Positions 26,699 through 35,518 of a stretch of 64,000 nucleotides of DNA are shown one piece after another. The stretch is from an uncultured bacterium (lineage in GTDB: Bacteria; Bacillota; Clostridia; Lachnospirales; Lachnospiraceae). The stretch is taken from contig CANRWP010000008.1 of assembly GCA_947643595.1 (NCBI GenBank), positions 1 to 64,000 of the forward strand, given 5' to 3'. Made by a program: the position numbers and the translations under genes. Below the pieces are notes generated by a model that worked only from the letters and a program-made list of their open reading frames with translations, did not search any database and was not told where the DNA came from. How positions within the stretch are numbered: position 1 is the stretch's first letter; each line of letters opens with the position of its first letter.

Positions 26699-26844
26699 TT
26701 AGAGGATCGCCCGGCTCCTCTCCGATGCGCAGGGACCGGTCAACACAGACAAAACAAGGGCGACTTGCCACCGCCTCGGAGCCCGGTTTTGTCTGTGTTG
26801 ACCGGCCCCGTCCTCCGGGAGAGCAGCGTTCCGTGATCCTCTAA
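26699..26844. repeat. 146-bp imperfect palindrome in the leader of the SGNH gene
   Basis: Outer arms TTAGAGGATC (26699-26708) and GATCCTCTAA (26835-26844) are exact inverted repeats; an inner exact 20-bp pair (26736-26755 and 26786-26805, beginning CCGGTCAACACAG) has almost the same centre, and the part between also pairs loosely (GGCTCCTCTCC against GGGAGAGCAGC; GGGC against GCCC near the loop). The whole unit can fold into one long hairpin. It ends 21 bp before the ATG of the next gene. It could be a MITE-like palindromic element, a protein-binding site or an RNA control hairpin; other copies were not found in the window. Confidence 0.8.
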
Positions 26845-26865
26845 TTTCAGAAAGGTATTGCTGTT

Positions 26866-28008
26866 ATGACAAAAATAAATCAAAATAACCCAACCCATAA
26901 AAACAGACGCCCCAAGGAGCCGGAATGGATCGATCTCGAGACCGACATTCTGGAGGATGAGGACGACACAGAGCAGGAGGAGACTCCTGTGAGATCCGCC
27001 CCGAAGAAAAAGCCGGCCGGAAAAAAGCATTCCTCCAAAAAGAAAAAATCCGGATTCAATCTCCATATTGTTTTTCTCACCCTGATTGCCATCGTCTTCG
27101 TTGTTGTCGTCTTCAAACTGATGTTCTGGGATAAAAGGGTACGGCAGAGTACTGACCGGGAAAACGATACCACCCTCTCCTTCGACACGGAACCGCTGGA
27201 TTCCATCGTGCCCCTGGATTCTTCCAGCGTCGGCGCAAAGGAAAAGGATGACGACCTGCGCATCCTGTTTCTCGGCAACGGTTCTCTGGCCGACGATAAG
27301 GACTCCGACAGCAATATGGCAAACATCATACAGAAAAAAACCGGCGCAACGGTCTACAACTGTGCGGTCCCTGGCAGTTACATGTCCATGAAAAATACGA
27401 CGTACAAAGATTCCTTTATCTATGACGCTTTTTCTTTCTATAACCTGTGCACGATCTTTACCGTTGGAAATACCGAGACCATCTCCTGGGCCGCGCGGGA
27501 TCTGGGCGGACTGCCGGAAGATGTGGAATCCTCCCTTGAGCTGCTGCAATCCATCGACTACGACGAGCTCGATGTACTCTGCATCTACTATGACGCGGCC
27601 GACTATCTGGACGGACGGCCATCCTACCATATCGATAAGGAGACCGATCCCACCATTTTCTGCGGCGCTCTGAGCGCCGGCCTGGATCTGATTCAGGAAT
27701 TTCTGCCGAATGTCCGGATCATTGTGATGTCGCCCACATACGCCTACGTGGTGGACAAGGACGGAAAATATTCCTCCTCCTTCAATACGGATATTCTGGA
27801 GGAGCCGCTGTCCAACTATATCGGTCTGCAGTCGCAGATCTGCATGGAGCACCACGTCTCCTTTGTGGACAATTTTTACGGCAGTGTCTACGAGGAGATC
27901 GCGGACGATTACCTGAAAGACAATATTCTCCTGAATGAAAAAGGGCATGAGCTTGTCTCCGACAGATTCCTCTATGCCCTGAACCGATTCAACGATTATG
28001 ATTTCTGA
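26866..28008 (+). CDS. Membrane-anchored SGNH-like protein with altered catalytic motifs
   Basis: 380 residues. Charged cytoplasmic N-terminus (1-62, acidic then lysine-rich), one membrane segment (about 63-86), then an SGNH-hydrolase-like extracytoplasmic domain. Block I reads LFLGNGSLAD, where active enzymes have GDS; the usual GxND block appears as YYDAADYLDG; the C-terminal DxxH block appears as LNEKGHEL. The fold is likely kept but the Asp/Asn positions are changed, so hydrolase or O-acetyl-transfer activity is uncertain. Convergent to operon B. Two better-conserved SGNH proteins are encoded at 31781-32647 and 43606-44499. Confidence 0.65.
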   Translation: MTKINQNNPTHKNRRPKEPEWIDLETDILEDEDDTEQEETPVRSAPKKKPAGKKHSSKKKKSGFNLHIVFLTLIAIVFVVVVFKLMFWDKRVRQSTDRENDTTLSFDTEPLDSIVPLDSSSVGAKEKDDDLRILFLGNGSLADDKDSDSNMANIIQKKTGATVYNCAVPGSYMSMKNTTYKDSFIYDAFSFYNLCTIFTVGNTETISWAARDLGGLPEDVESSLELLQSIDYDELDVLCIYYDAADYLDGRPSYHIDKETDPTIFCGALSAGLDLIQEFLPNVRIIVMSPTYAYVVDKDGKYSSSFNTDILEEPLSNYIGLQSQICMEHHVSFVDNFYGSVYEEIADDYLKDNILLNEKGHELVSDRFLYALNRFNDYDF

Positions 28009-28035
28009 TCCCTGCAGCCGGATGGCGCGATGGCT

Positions 28036-28800
28036 TCAAAGCCCCAGATATGCCCCGTCCTGCAGATAAATACGATAGCCGGCTACCGTCTCCACATAGC
28101 GGTAGTCGGTTTTTTCAAACGCTTCCTGCCCCGGCTTTGTCTCATGCATAATAATATAGTGGCAGTCCTGTTCCGCCGCGAGGAGAGCTATCTTTTCACA
28201 GTCCGGCTCCTCCTCCCCCATCGCGTCGTAGAGCGGATTGTCGTTCTGCCAGCGCTCCACCGCCATCTCCCTGCCGTAGGGCATACAGACGTTGGCCGTA
28301 TACTGTCTCACATAGGGCAGCATCTCCCCCGGAAAGACCGCCCGCACTTCCCGCCCTTCCACAATGATCGCGTCGCAGACAAGGGCCACGGTCTGAGGCA
28401 CATGGAATCGATTGGAAGCCGGCTCAAAGTAGGGGTTGTCATAGACGTAATCCCCTGTCAGTATGATCGCCGCACAGACGAAAAGCGCCGCCGCCGCTTT
28501 GCTCCAGGCCCTTTTGCATCCTGCTGTCAGCCGAATTCCGGCATAGGCGATCACCGCCGTCATCGGCACCAGCCACAGGATGCGATAGTAGGTTTCCTCG
28601 TCCAGATACCGATAAACCCCCTTCGCAAACAGGGGACAGAAAAACAACACCGCCGTCACCGCGGAAGTGTACAGCAGAATGATCCTTTTTGTCCCGTCTT
28701 TCTCGGTCAGCAGCAGATACAGAAAAGCCGCCGCAAAAAGTCCGGCCGCCCAGCCGTTTCCGATATAATTTTTAAACAAGAGAATAATTTCACTCCACAT
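28036..28800 (-). CDS. Membrane protein with C-terminal soluble domain, possibly split from its upstream neighbour
   Basis: 254 residues. About four membrane segments (roughly 15-135), then a soluble extracytoplasmic part of about 100 residues ending DYRYVETVAGYRIYLQDG, a type of ending common in GT-C membrane glycosyltransferases. The protein lacks the N-terminal catalytic loop of such enzymes. The gene upstream (28819-29949) encodes an N-terminal-type membrane part, and the two together would have about 630 residues, close to nearby GT-C proteins. It has its own good ribosome site (GGGGAG before ATG at 28800). Last gene of operon B. Confidence 0.6.
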   Translation of the reverse strand: MWSEIILLFKNYIGNGWAAGLFAAAFLYLLLTEKDGTKRIILLYTSAVTAVLFFCPLFAKGVYRYLDEETYYRILWLVPMTAVIAYAGIRLTAGCKRAWSKAAAALFVCAAIILTGDYVYDNPYFEPASNRFHVPQTVALVCDAIIVEGREVRAVFPGEMLPYVRQYTANVCMPYGREMAVERWQNDNPLYDAMGEEEPDCEKIALLAAEQDCHYIIMHETKPGQEAFEKTDYRYVETVAGYRIYLQDGAYLGL

Positions 28801-28818
28801 GATCTCCCCTTTTCCATT

Positions 28819-29949
28819 TTACTTAAGCTTCAGATAGAACATGGCATAGATCACCCCCGGTATACAGCCAAGGGCACACTGCCACAAAATATGCGGCTTC
28901 CGGTATAAAAGAAAGAGAAGAAGGGCCGTCAGCATCACCAGCATTCCGCACAAAAAGCCGGACATTGTACTGCACAGGCATCCCGCGGTCATGGCAGCCA
29001 TCAGCCACAGCACATTCCGCGCCCCCGCCTTTCCCTGCTTCTTTACCTCCTCCGCCATCCGGTAGAGCAGCAGGACAAAAAATGGCAGTATCACATTCCC
29101 CAGCGCCGCCTTTCCCTGTCTGGTCCTGGTCAGCAGAAACGTGGACGCCGGATAGATCGAATAATTCCCAAAAATCTGGAGCAGCGAAACAAACAGCAGG
29201 AAGACCGGCAGCAGCGTATCCTGCCCGCCTCTCCCCGTCTTTTTCCGGGGGACCGCATCCCTGCAGAGCAGTCTGCCGATCTCCAGATACAGCGCGTAGG
29301 TCACCGGTATCAATACAAGCGGTATCAGGGAGTGCGCCGCCACCGCCGCGTTCACGCCGCATTTCGCCGCGATAAAGGAGACCCAGATGGGGAAAGGCGC
29401 CAGCCCATGCCGCAGATCCAGCGTGGTCGGCGCCCCGGTATAGGAATCGACGGCGTACATCCCCCCTCCCAGATTGGCCGCCGTGGAGATCGGAATATAG
29501 TAGGCGTCATCCCCGTCCGCATAGGCGAGGCGGTAGGCCTGCAGCATCTGAAACAGCAGGGTCATCAGAAAAACACCCCACAACAGCAGGCAGAACACAC
29601 CCTCTCTGCTCTTCAGGCTTCTTAACTGATCCTTCCCCCGGACAAGAAGTCTCCCCGCCAATCCACCTCTTAAATGCAGCACAAACAAAAGCGCGCCGGC
29701 AATGAAAAAGGTCCAGCCCACCATCTCAAAAGCCATCTCCACCTGTCGGAATTTTCCCGCCGCCAGCACAAGAGGAACCGCGATCAGCTGAAAGGCAGCC
29801 CACATCAAAATAAAGCCCAGTCCAAACAGAAAACTCAGGCTCTCCGCTGCCTCCCCTCCCTTTTTCTTCCCGACTTCCACAGCAAAATATCCTGCTCCCA
29901 GCGGCACCAGGACCATCCAGACTCCCAGCATCACCAACTTCACTATCAC
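28819..29949 (-). CDS. Polytopic membrane protein resembling DUF6077
   Basis: 376 residues, about ten hydrophobic segments. The start codon is GTG at 29949. The order of segments and the loop DDAYYIPISTAANLGGGMYAVD, then HGLAPFPIWVSF, resemble DUF6077 proteins, which occur in clostridial polysaccharide loci and look like GT-C glycosyltransferases; the DD at the end of the first large loop could be a GT-C metal site. It ends abruptly in a membrane segment and is followed 18 bp later by a gene that could be its missing C-terminal half. Function inferred from context. Confidence 0.6.
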   Translation of the reverse strand: MIVKLVMLGVWMVLVPLGAGYFAVEVGKKKGGEAAESLSFLFGLGFILMWAAFQLIAVPLVLAAGKFRQVEMAFEMVGWTFFIAGALLFVLHLRGGLAGRLLVRGKDQLRSLKSREGVFCLLLWGVFLMTLLFQMLQAYRLAYADGDDAYYIPISTAANLGGGMYAVDSYTGAPTTLDLRHGLAPFPIWVSFIAAKCGVNAAVAAHSLIPLVLIPVTYALYLEIGRLLCRDAVPRKKTGRGGQDTLLPVFLLFVSLLQIFGNYSIYPASTFLLTRTRQGKAALGNVILPFFVLLLYRMAEEVKKQGKAGARNVLWLMAAMTAGCLCSTMSGFLCGMLVMLTALLLFLLYRKPHILWQCALGCIPGVIYAMFYLKLK

Positions 29950-29991
29950 AACCTGTCACCTCACAAATTTCCGCCCGAACCGTTGTCTCCT

Positions 29992-31788
29992 CTACTTCTT
30001 CCGAAAAAACTGCACCGTGTCCTGATGGACCGACGCCCGGATCAGATACTCCTCCGGATAGAATCCGTATTGCTCTTCCAGATACTTTTTCACCGCTTTC
30101 TGATCAATGTTGTTCTTCATCAGTACAACCACCTCCGGCTCCCGCCGCAAAACCTCATCTTCGCTCCGGCCAAGCAGTTCCTCCTGCGTCACCAAAAGCG
30201 TCTCTTTATAGTGGGTGAACTCGATCAGATTCTGGTAATACCCCACTCCCTCGTAGACGCAGATACAGGCTCTGTCGCTGTTCTCCTGTGCCATCCGCTC
30301 CTGCCGGTTGTAACCCTTGTACAGGTATTCCGGCGTATGCGTCAAAAGCCCCGGCAGCACAAGCAGCGCTGCCAGCACCGTCATCACTCCCCAGCGGCCG
30401 AAGCCCCTCAAATATCTCTTCAGGACATCCAGGCTCTTTTGCAGAAGGATTGCTGTTATAAGAGCGATCAGCGGAAAGATCGGCATCAGATAGCGGTCCG
30501 CATAGTAGGGAGCTATCTTTACCACCACCAGAAAATAACCGGCGCAGGGAATACAAATCATATAGTACTCCCATTTTTTTCCTTTTTCGCGCTCTTTCGC
30601 CCTGACCCTGGCAAGTTCCCTGTCCTGCCCCCATTTTGCCAGAAGCCACGCCGCAAGCGCCGCAGTCAAAACAAGCAGCAGGACCCCCAGTCCCATGGTA
30701 TCCCCCAGCGCTTCCTTCTTTATGATCCCCGAAAAATGTGCCAGCCGCTCGCCGAGTCCCGACAGCCCGCCGCCGAGATTCTGTACCGATTCCACTCCCC
30801 GCTCACTGTATAGGACATCCATAACGGAAAATGGAAAAATGCAAAGTCCAAGGACCGCGGAAATGCCCATTGTCCTGACATAATACCACACTTTTTTCCT
30901 CTCGCTGCGCCACAGGAAAACGATCGTCACCCCGGCTAAAAACAGCATATAGATCACAAAATAGTACTGCGTAAGAAAACCGCAGACCGTCACGAAGATC
31001 AACATCCGGTTATCCTTCTCCCACTGTCCGCTCTTTTTCTTTTTCAGGTGCAGATACAGTTCCGCCACGCAAAAGAAAGTCAGCATCGCATACATCCTGA
31101 TCAGCAGCAGCGTCGCGATCCCCGCCATGCTGAGTCCGTAGAGAAGGCATACCGCCGCGCCGAACTCTCTGTCGCCTCCCAGAAATTCCCCGCCTGTCTT
31201 CATCAGCAAAACACAGATCCCGAGAAGCAGCGCCAGATTAATGCCGCATCCCATCCAGGGCGATACCTTTCCCTGAAAGACAGAGCTCACTGTGTGCAGC
31301 GCCATAAAATGGAGCGGCGGATGGTTATCATCCTTCACGTTGAAATAGACTGACAGATAATTGAAATGATCCCTGCTGTCCGTCGTAATGTAATCCCGAA
31401 ACTGCCTCGCCGAGATCCAGACCGGCTCCTCGTACACATCCGCCTTGTAGGAGAGCATTTTGCTGGCCCCGCGGTTTTGCAGCACATCCTTCACATTTTC
31501 CGCAATATTGGAGCAGGTCTCCCCGAAGCTGTCCCCGTATATCTCGTTTCTGACAAACTTCTCCAGCCTGCCCTCCGGCTGGGTCGGCACGATCCAGGGT
31601 GTGAACTCCGCGTTCGCCAGCTCGAACGACAGCAGTTCGTCCATATGATATCCCTGTTTTTTGGAGACAAAAAATAAACCTGCCAGCAAAATCACCGCCA
31701 GCGCCAAAATATTCCATCTGTTCCTTTTCAGAAAAAGCTTTCCCATGCCCCGGCGAAAGCCTGTGATATTACTCTCCATACTACGCAT
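29992..31788 (-). CDS. GT-C family (GT39/ArnT-like) membrane glycosyltransferase
   Basis: 598 residues, about eleven membrane segments. After the first helix there is GYHMDELLSFELA, the acidic motif of the first outer loop in GT-C enzymes, and later DDNHPPLHFMALH, matching the HPPL motif of the ArnT/PMT group. The C-terminal ~100 residues are soluble and outside. Such enzymes take a sugar from a polyprenyl-phosphate carrier and add it on the outer face. Two synthases of polyprenyl-phosphate sugars are in the same operon (35515-36447 and 41085-41999). ATG at 31788 has GGGAG 5 nt upstream and overlaps the SGNH gene by 8 nt. Confidence 0.75.
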   Translation of the reverse strand: MRSMESNITGFRRGMGKLFLKRNRWNILALAVILLAGLFFVSKKQGYHMDELLSFELANAEFTPWIVPTQPEGRLEKFVRNEIYGDSFGETCSNIAENVKDVLQNRGASKMLSYKADVYEEPVWISARQFRDYITTDSRDHFNYLSVYFNVKDDNHPPLHFMALHTVSSVFQGKVSPWMGCGINLALLLGICVLLMKTGGEFLGGDREFGAAVCLLYGLSMAGIATLLLIRMYAMLTFFCVAELYLHLKKKKSGQWEKDNRMLIFVTVCGFLTQYYFVIYMLFLAGVTIVFLWRSERKKVWYYVRTMGISAVLGLCIFPFSVMDVLYSERGVESVQNLGGGLSGLGERLAHFSGIIKKEALGDTMGLGVLLLVLTAALAAWLLAKWGQDRELARVRAKEREKGKKWEYYMICIPCAGYFLVVVKIAPYYADRYLMPIFPLIALITAILLQKSLDVLKRYLRGFGRWGVMTVLAALLVLPGLLTHTPEYLYKGYNRQERMAQENSDRACICVYEGVGYYQNLIEFTHYKETLLVTQEELLGRSEDEVLRREPEVVVLMKNNIDQKAVKKYLEEQYGFYPEEYLIRASVHQDTVQFFRKK

Positions 31789-32647
31789 TCGTACTCCCGC
31801 TCTCCTGCCACTGTCTCACCAAATGTGCCGCCAGTATCCCGGCGTAAGCCTTTCTCCCCTTCTCCGTCAGATGGGTGGCATCCTCCAAATACTCCGCCCC
31901 GTTGTGGATCGAGATCCCCAGTTCCCCATACAGATCAATATAAGGATACTCGTAAGCTTCCGCGATCCTCCTCGCCGACGCCGCATAATCCGCACCGGTT
32001 CCCCCGCCGTAATCATAGCTCGTACTCTCATGGATCACCTGCCCGTAGGAATATCCCTGGCAATAGGTGGGAGAGAGGATCACGAACTCCGCCCCGGGAC
32101 AACTCTCCCGCAGCAGCTCGATGGAACTGCACAGAGCCCCCTCATAAGTGGTTATATCATAACAGTCGTCTGGATTTTTTCGTTTCACCGCTCCAAAATA
32201 ATCGTTCAATCCGTAAGAAATAAAAATATAATCTACATTTGATAAATCTATTTTCTCTAATACTTCCGCCGCCTGCACGTCCCCCGGAAAGTCGATCCGG
32301 CTTTTTCCGGCGATATGTTCCGCCATCGCGCACAGTCCGTACTCATCCTTCGCCGCCCGGCTTCCCTTCACCGCGCAGTTGTACACCGTCACATTATCGA
32401 GCTCTTTTTCCAGAAGCGCCGCGATCCCGGTGTCGCCCCGCTCCAGATCCCAGATGCTGTCACCCAGAACCAGTATCTCCACATCGCCCCTCCGGGCCGC
32501 GATCTGTTTTTTCTTCTGTTCCCCTGCGATCCGGTTGATCCCGAGCACCGCCGACACGCAGACTGCCGCCCCCGCCAAAAGGAGCAAAACCATGCATAAC
32601 CGTCCGATCAGGGGATTTTTTTGCAGGTTGTCCGTCTCTTTTTTCAT
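31781..32647 (-). CDS. Membrane-anchored SGNH/GDSL hydrolase-like protein
   Basis: 288 residues. One membrane segment (about 15-37), then an SGNH domain: ILVLGDSIWD (GDS at 62-64, nucleophile Ser), YNCAVKGSRAA (block II Gly), ISYGLNDYFG (block III GxND) and DATHLTEKG (block V Asp-x-x-His). All catalytic residues are present. It may be an O-acetyltransferase or esterase acting on the surface glycan outside the cell. It overlaps both neighbouring genes by 4-8 nt. Closely similar in outline to 43606-44499. Confidence 0.85.
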   Translation of the reverse strand: MKKETDNLQKNPLIGRLCMVLLLLAGAAVCVSAVLGINRIAGEQKKKQIAARRGDVEILVLGDSIWDLERGDTGIAALLEKELDNVTVYNCAVKGSRAAKDEYGLCAMAEHIAGKSRIDFPGDVQAAEVLEKIDLSNVDYIFISYGLNDYFGAVKRKNPDDCYDITTYEGALCSSIELLRESCPGAEFVILSPTYCQGYSYGQVIHESTSYDYGGGTGADYAASARRIAEAYEYPYIDLYGELGISIHNGAEYLEDATHLTEKGRKAYAGILAAHLVRQWQESGSTNA

Positions 32648-34266
32648 ATCCCGTCCTCCCCCTTCGCCTCCAGAAAGGCCGTATTATCCGTATACCCGTA
32701 CACCGCGTAGCAGCCTGAGCGAAATTCCTCCTCGCCCGCTTCCAGAAGCCCGCTTCCTCCCAGGGCGCTCTCCTCCTCCTCCGTCAGCAGCAGGAAAACC
32801 CTTCCCTGCGCATAATCCTCCTCGTAGTAGCGCTGCATGGAGGACCAGCGAAACAGAGAAAGACTGCCGTCCTCCCCCATGTGCAGATTGGCGATCTCCA
32901 CCGTCCCGTTCGACAGCTCCTGCACAATGTTGGCATTCCAGTAAGTCGCATACCCGAAGCGGCAGCCTTTCTCCTCCAGCTGCCTGGCAACCGCTCTCCG
33001 CTCCGCATTTTTATCCGAGGTCATCATGGACAGCCCCGTCTTGGCCGTGGCAGTCAACAGGCAGGCCGCAAGCAGAAAAACGAACAGATATCTGTCCAGC
33101 GGTTTCCGCTCCGACTCCAGATAAAACAGCACGATCGGGATCAATAAAATAACAGTTGTGATGTAATATCTCGGCACCAGGGTACTATCAGTGAAAACAA
33201 AGACAAAGGTGTTCAGCAGGAAACTGCTGTAAAACAGAAATATTAAATAACGTTTTAATAAATTATGTTCTCTTCTCGCCCGCAGCGCCGCATACCCCAG
33301 GAGAAACAAAAGCAGAAACGCCATCATCGAGATGACGCCTCTCAGAGACAGCACGCTCTTCCCCGGAATATAACCGAAAAGCATCAGGAGACTCCCGAAC
33401 GCATCCTGCAGACGCTCCAGAAAAACCCCCTGGTAGACATCGATAAAGTTTGTTGTCTCGTACGTCTGAAAGCGGTAAGTCCGGCTCACGTAGAGCACAT
33501 TGATCCCGTATCCCGCCAGACAGCCGAACAGGCCGGCGGCGGAAACCGTCAGAAAGCGAAGCCGCTCTCCCGAAAATACTGCCCTCATCTTCCCCCGGCT
33601 CATCTCACTCCGCAGCGCCAGAAACGCTCCGTCCGCCATCAGATACCAGACGGACGCGAGAAGCAGCGGACACTGCAGCGCCAGCATATAACGGACCCCC
33701 GACACGCCGCAGATCACGGATAACACCATATATAACGCCACTTCCGCCACACGGCGCCCCGCCTTTTCCTCCCTCTTTGCCAGACGCAAAAACAGCCCCA
33801 GATAGAAAAACAGAAGGATGACATGGGACATATAGGTATTCCCCATATGCATATGCAGCATCATCGTCTCCGAGAAGGGAAGAAGCAGTACGGCTCCTCC
33901 CAGTATCTTCCTGTTTTTATCCGCAGGCAGTTCCGCCATCATATAAAAATAGGACAGCAGCAGCAGAACATAAAAAATAACATTCGTTATCATTCTTATC
34001 ACATGCCAGTTGTCCAATATACGGAACAGCGGCCCCATGATCAGATGAGTGTACAGAAAACGAAACTCCGTCGAATAGTACCAGTTCGTCGTGGCGAACA
34101 GCTTTCCCTCCTCGGCCAGAAGTTTCGAAAACATCATCTCCGCGGCCATATCCGAATCCAGCCAGTTTTCCAGGTAGAACGCATTCCAGAAAAACAGCGC
34201 CGCAAAAGCAATCCCCAGCACAAAATACGGATAAAATTTTCTAATCAGTCCTCTGTTTCCCGACAT
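32644..34266 (-). CDS. GT-C-like polytopic membrane protein
   Basis: 540 residues, about eleven membrane segments. The first outer loop has YLENWLDSDMAAEMMFSKLL, where DSD is the position of the GT-C catalytic acidic motif; the soluble C-terminus (about 430-530) is outside. No close family recognised, but size and topology match membrane glycosyltransferases of surface-glycan loci. ATGA overlap with the SGNH gene downstream and a 26-nt overlap with the gene upstream suggest coordinated translation. Confidence 0.65.
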   Translation of the reverse strand: MSGNRGLIRKFYPYFVLGIAFAALFFWNAFYLENWLDSDMAAEMMFSKLLAEEGKLFATTNWYYSTEFRFLYTHLIMGPLFRILDNWHVIRMITNVIFYVLLLLSYFYMMAELPADKNRKILGGAVLLLPFSETMMLHMHMGNTYMSHVILLFFYLGLFLRLAKREEKAGRRVAEVALYMVLSVICGVSGVRYMLALQCPLLLASVWYLMADGAFLALRSEMSRGKMRAVFSGERLRFLTVSAAGLFGCLAGYGINVLYVSRTYRFQTYETTNFIDVYQGVFLERLQDAFGSLLMLFGYIPGKSVLSLRGVISMMAFLLLFLLGYAALRARREHNLLKRYLIFLFYSSFLLNTFVFVFTDSTLVPRYYITTVILLIPIVLFYLESERKPLDRYLFVFLLAACLLTATAKTGLSMMTSDKNAERRAVARQLEEKGCRFGYATYWNANIVQELSNGTVEIANLHMGEDGSLSLFRWSSMQRYYEEDYAQGRVFLLLTEEEESALGGSGLLEAGEEEFRSGCYAVYGYTDNTAFLEAKGEDGI

Positions 34267-35518
34267 ATTCCCCCCCGCTCCGGCTCACCGGCCGTTTCAT
34301 GGCAATCCCCCAGACAGACACCAGATACCAGATAAACAATATCGGCAGCACCTGTTTGTAATCGATCGGAAGATTACTTTTCATCGTGTACCACAGCGTG
34401 TACAGAAATCCCATGTACAGCAGCAATTTCCATTGACTGTTTCGGTCGCTCTTCTGAAATCCCCACAGAAGGAGACTCCCAAGCAGCAGCAGGGGTAGTT
34501 CAAACAGTCCGTATCGATAATAATATTTCACAAGAAGCGGTCTCTGTTCTTTCATCCGCCCGTAATTCCAGGCGGTCAGGGACACCCCCCGCCCCTGCAG
34601 GTTCCTCTCCACCGTAAATGGTATCAGCAGATAATCCTTAAAATCCGTCACAATCTCCAGCACGGTCTCCCTGCTTCTGTCCATCAGGCACCGATATCCC
34701 ATCTCCAGGCACAACAGGGTCGCCTTTCCACTCCCGTATGTCTCCCGCATGGAGGGGTAAAATTCCTTCTCCAGAAGATCGATCCGTTCGCTGACATCGA
34801 TCGCCTCCTCCTCCGACAGAACCGCCTTCACCTCGTCGCTCCAGAAAAAGTAGTTCGTCGCAAAATTGGGCCAGACAAAGCGGGACACCGCGGCCGTCCC
34901 CGGATTATTCTCCCTGTATATCCTGCGCTGCTTTGGCAGCGCTGCGTTCAGCTCCGCATTGGTGAGAAAGATCACTGCCGCGGTGACAAAAACAGCCAGG
35001 CAGAACCTGCGCCGCCCCGCCGTCTTTCCCGCCTGTCCTCTTCCGATGGAGCGGGGCAGCACCGTCAGCAGTAAAATGCCTCCCAGCCACAGTCCATCCG
35101 GGCAGATGATCCCGTACAAAAAATAGGATATCAGCAGCCGAACCCCTCTCTCCCGGGCCATCCCCTTTTTCCGGATATCCACAACAAGCCCCAGCATCCA
35201 CAAAAGAGCGGAGAGAGACAGGGACCAGGCCAGCTTTGCCAGATGCATCTGCAGAAAAAACGGCACCGTCAGAAGAAATGCGCACAGGTACCCCCGCGCG
35301 CGCCTGTCCTGCAATCCCATCTTTCCCAGAAAATACCACGCGGAGCCGGCCGCCGCGGCCAATTGCACCAGATAGAGGACTCCCGCCGGCAGAAAAGTGA
35401 CGATATTTTCCGCGAATTTCTGTTCCGCCGTAAAACCGGTCACAAGATAAACACAGCCGAAAGCGATCTGCACCCCCATCAAGATATATAAAATCCAGAC
35501 TATCGTTCTCCTCATCAC
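34241..35518 (-). CDS. Polytopic membrane protein of the glycan locus
   Basis: 425 residues, about ten membrane segments and a central outer loop (about 200-290) with many charged residues. Start is GTG at 35518, overlapping the stop of the GtrB-like gene as GTGA, or ATG three bases later. It does not show a clear DxD/DE motif in the first loop. Position between a polyprenyl-phosphate sugar synthase and GT-C-like genes suggests a transferase or flippase partner of the same modification module; a GtrA-type flippase is unlikely because those have about 120 residues. Confidence 0.5.
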   Translation of the reverse strand: MMRRTIVWILYILMGVQIAFGCVYLVTGFTAEQKFAENIVTFLPAGVLYLVQLAAAAGSAWYFLGKMGLQDRRARGYLCAFLLTVPFFLQMHLAKLAWSLSLSALLWMLGLVVDIRKKGMARERGVRLLISYFLYGIICPDGLWLGGILLLTVLPRSIGRGQAGKTAGRRRFCLAVFVTAAVIFLTNAELNAALPKQRRIYRENNPGTAAVSRFVWPNFATNYFFWSDEVKAVLSEEEAIDVSERIDLLEKEFYPSMRETYGSGKATLLCLEMGYRCLMDRSRETVLEIVTDFKDYLLIPFTVERNLQGRGVSLTAWNYGRMKEQRPLLVKYYYRYGLFELPLLLLGSLLLWGFQKSDRNSQWKLLLYMGFLYTLWYTMKSNLPIDYKQVLPILFIWYLVSVWGIAMKRPVSRSGGEYVGKQRTD

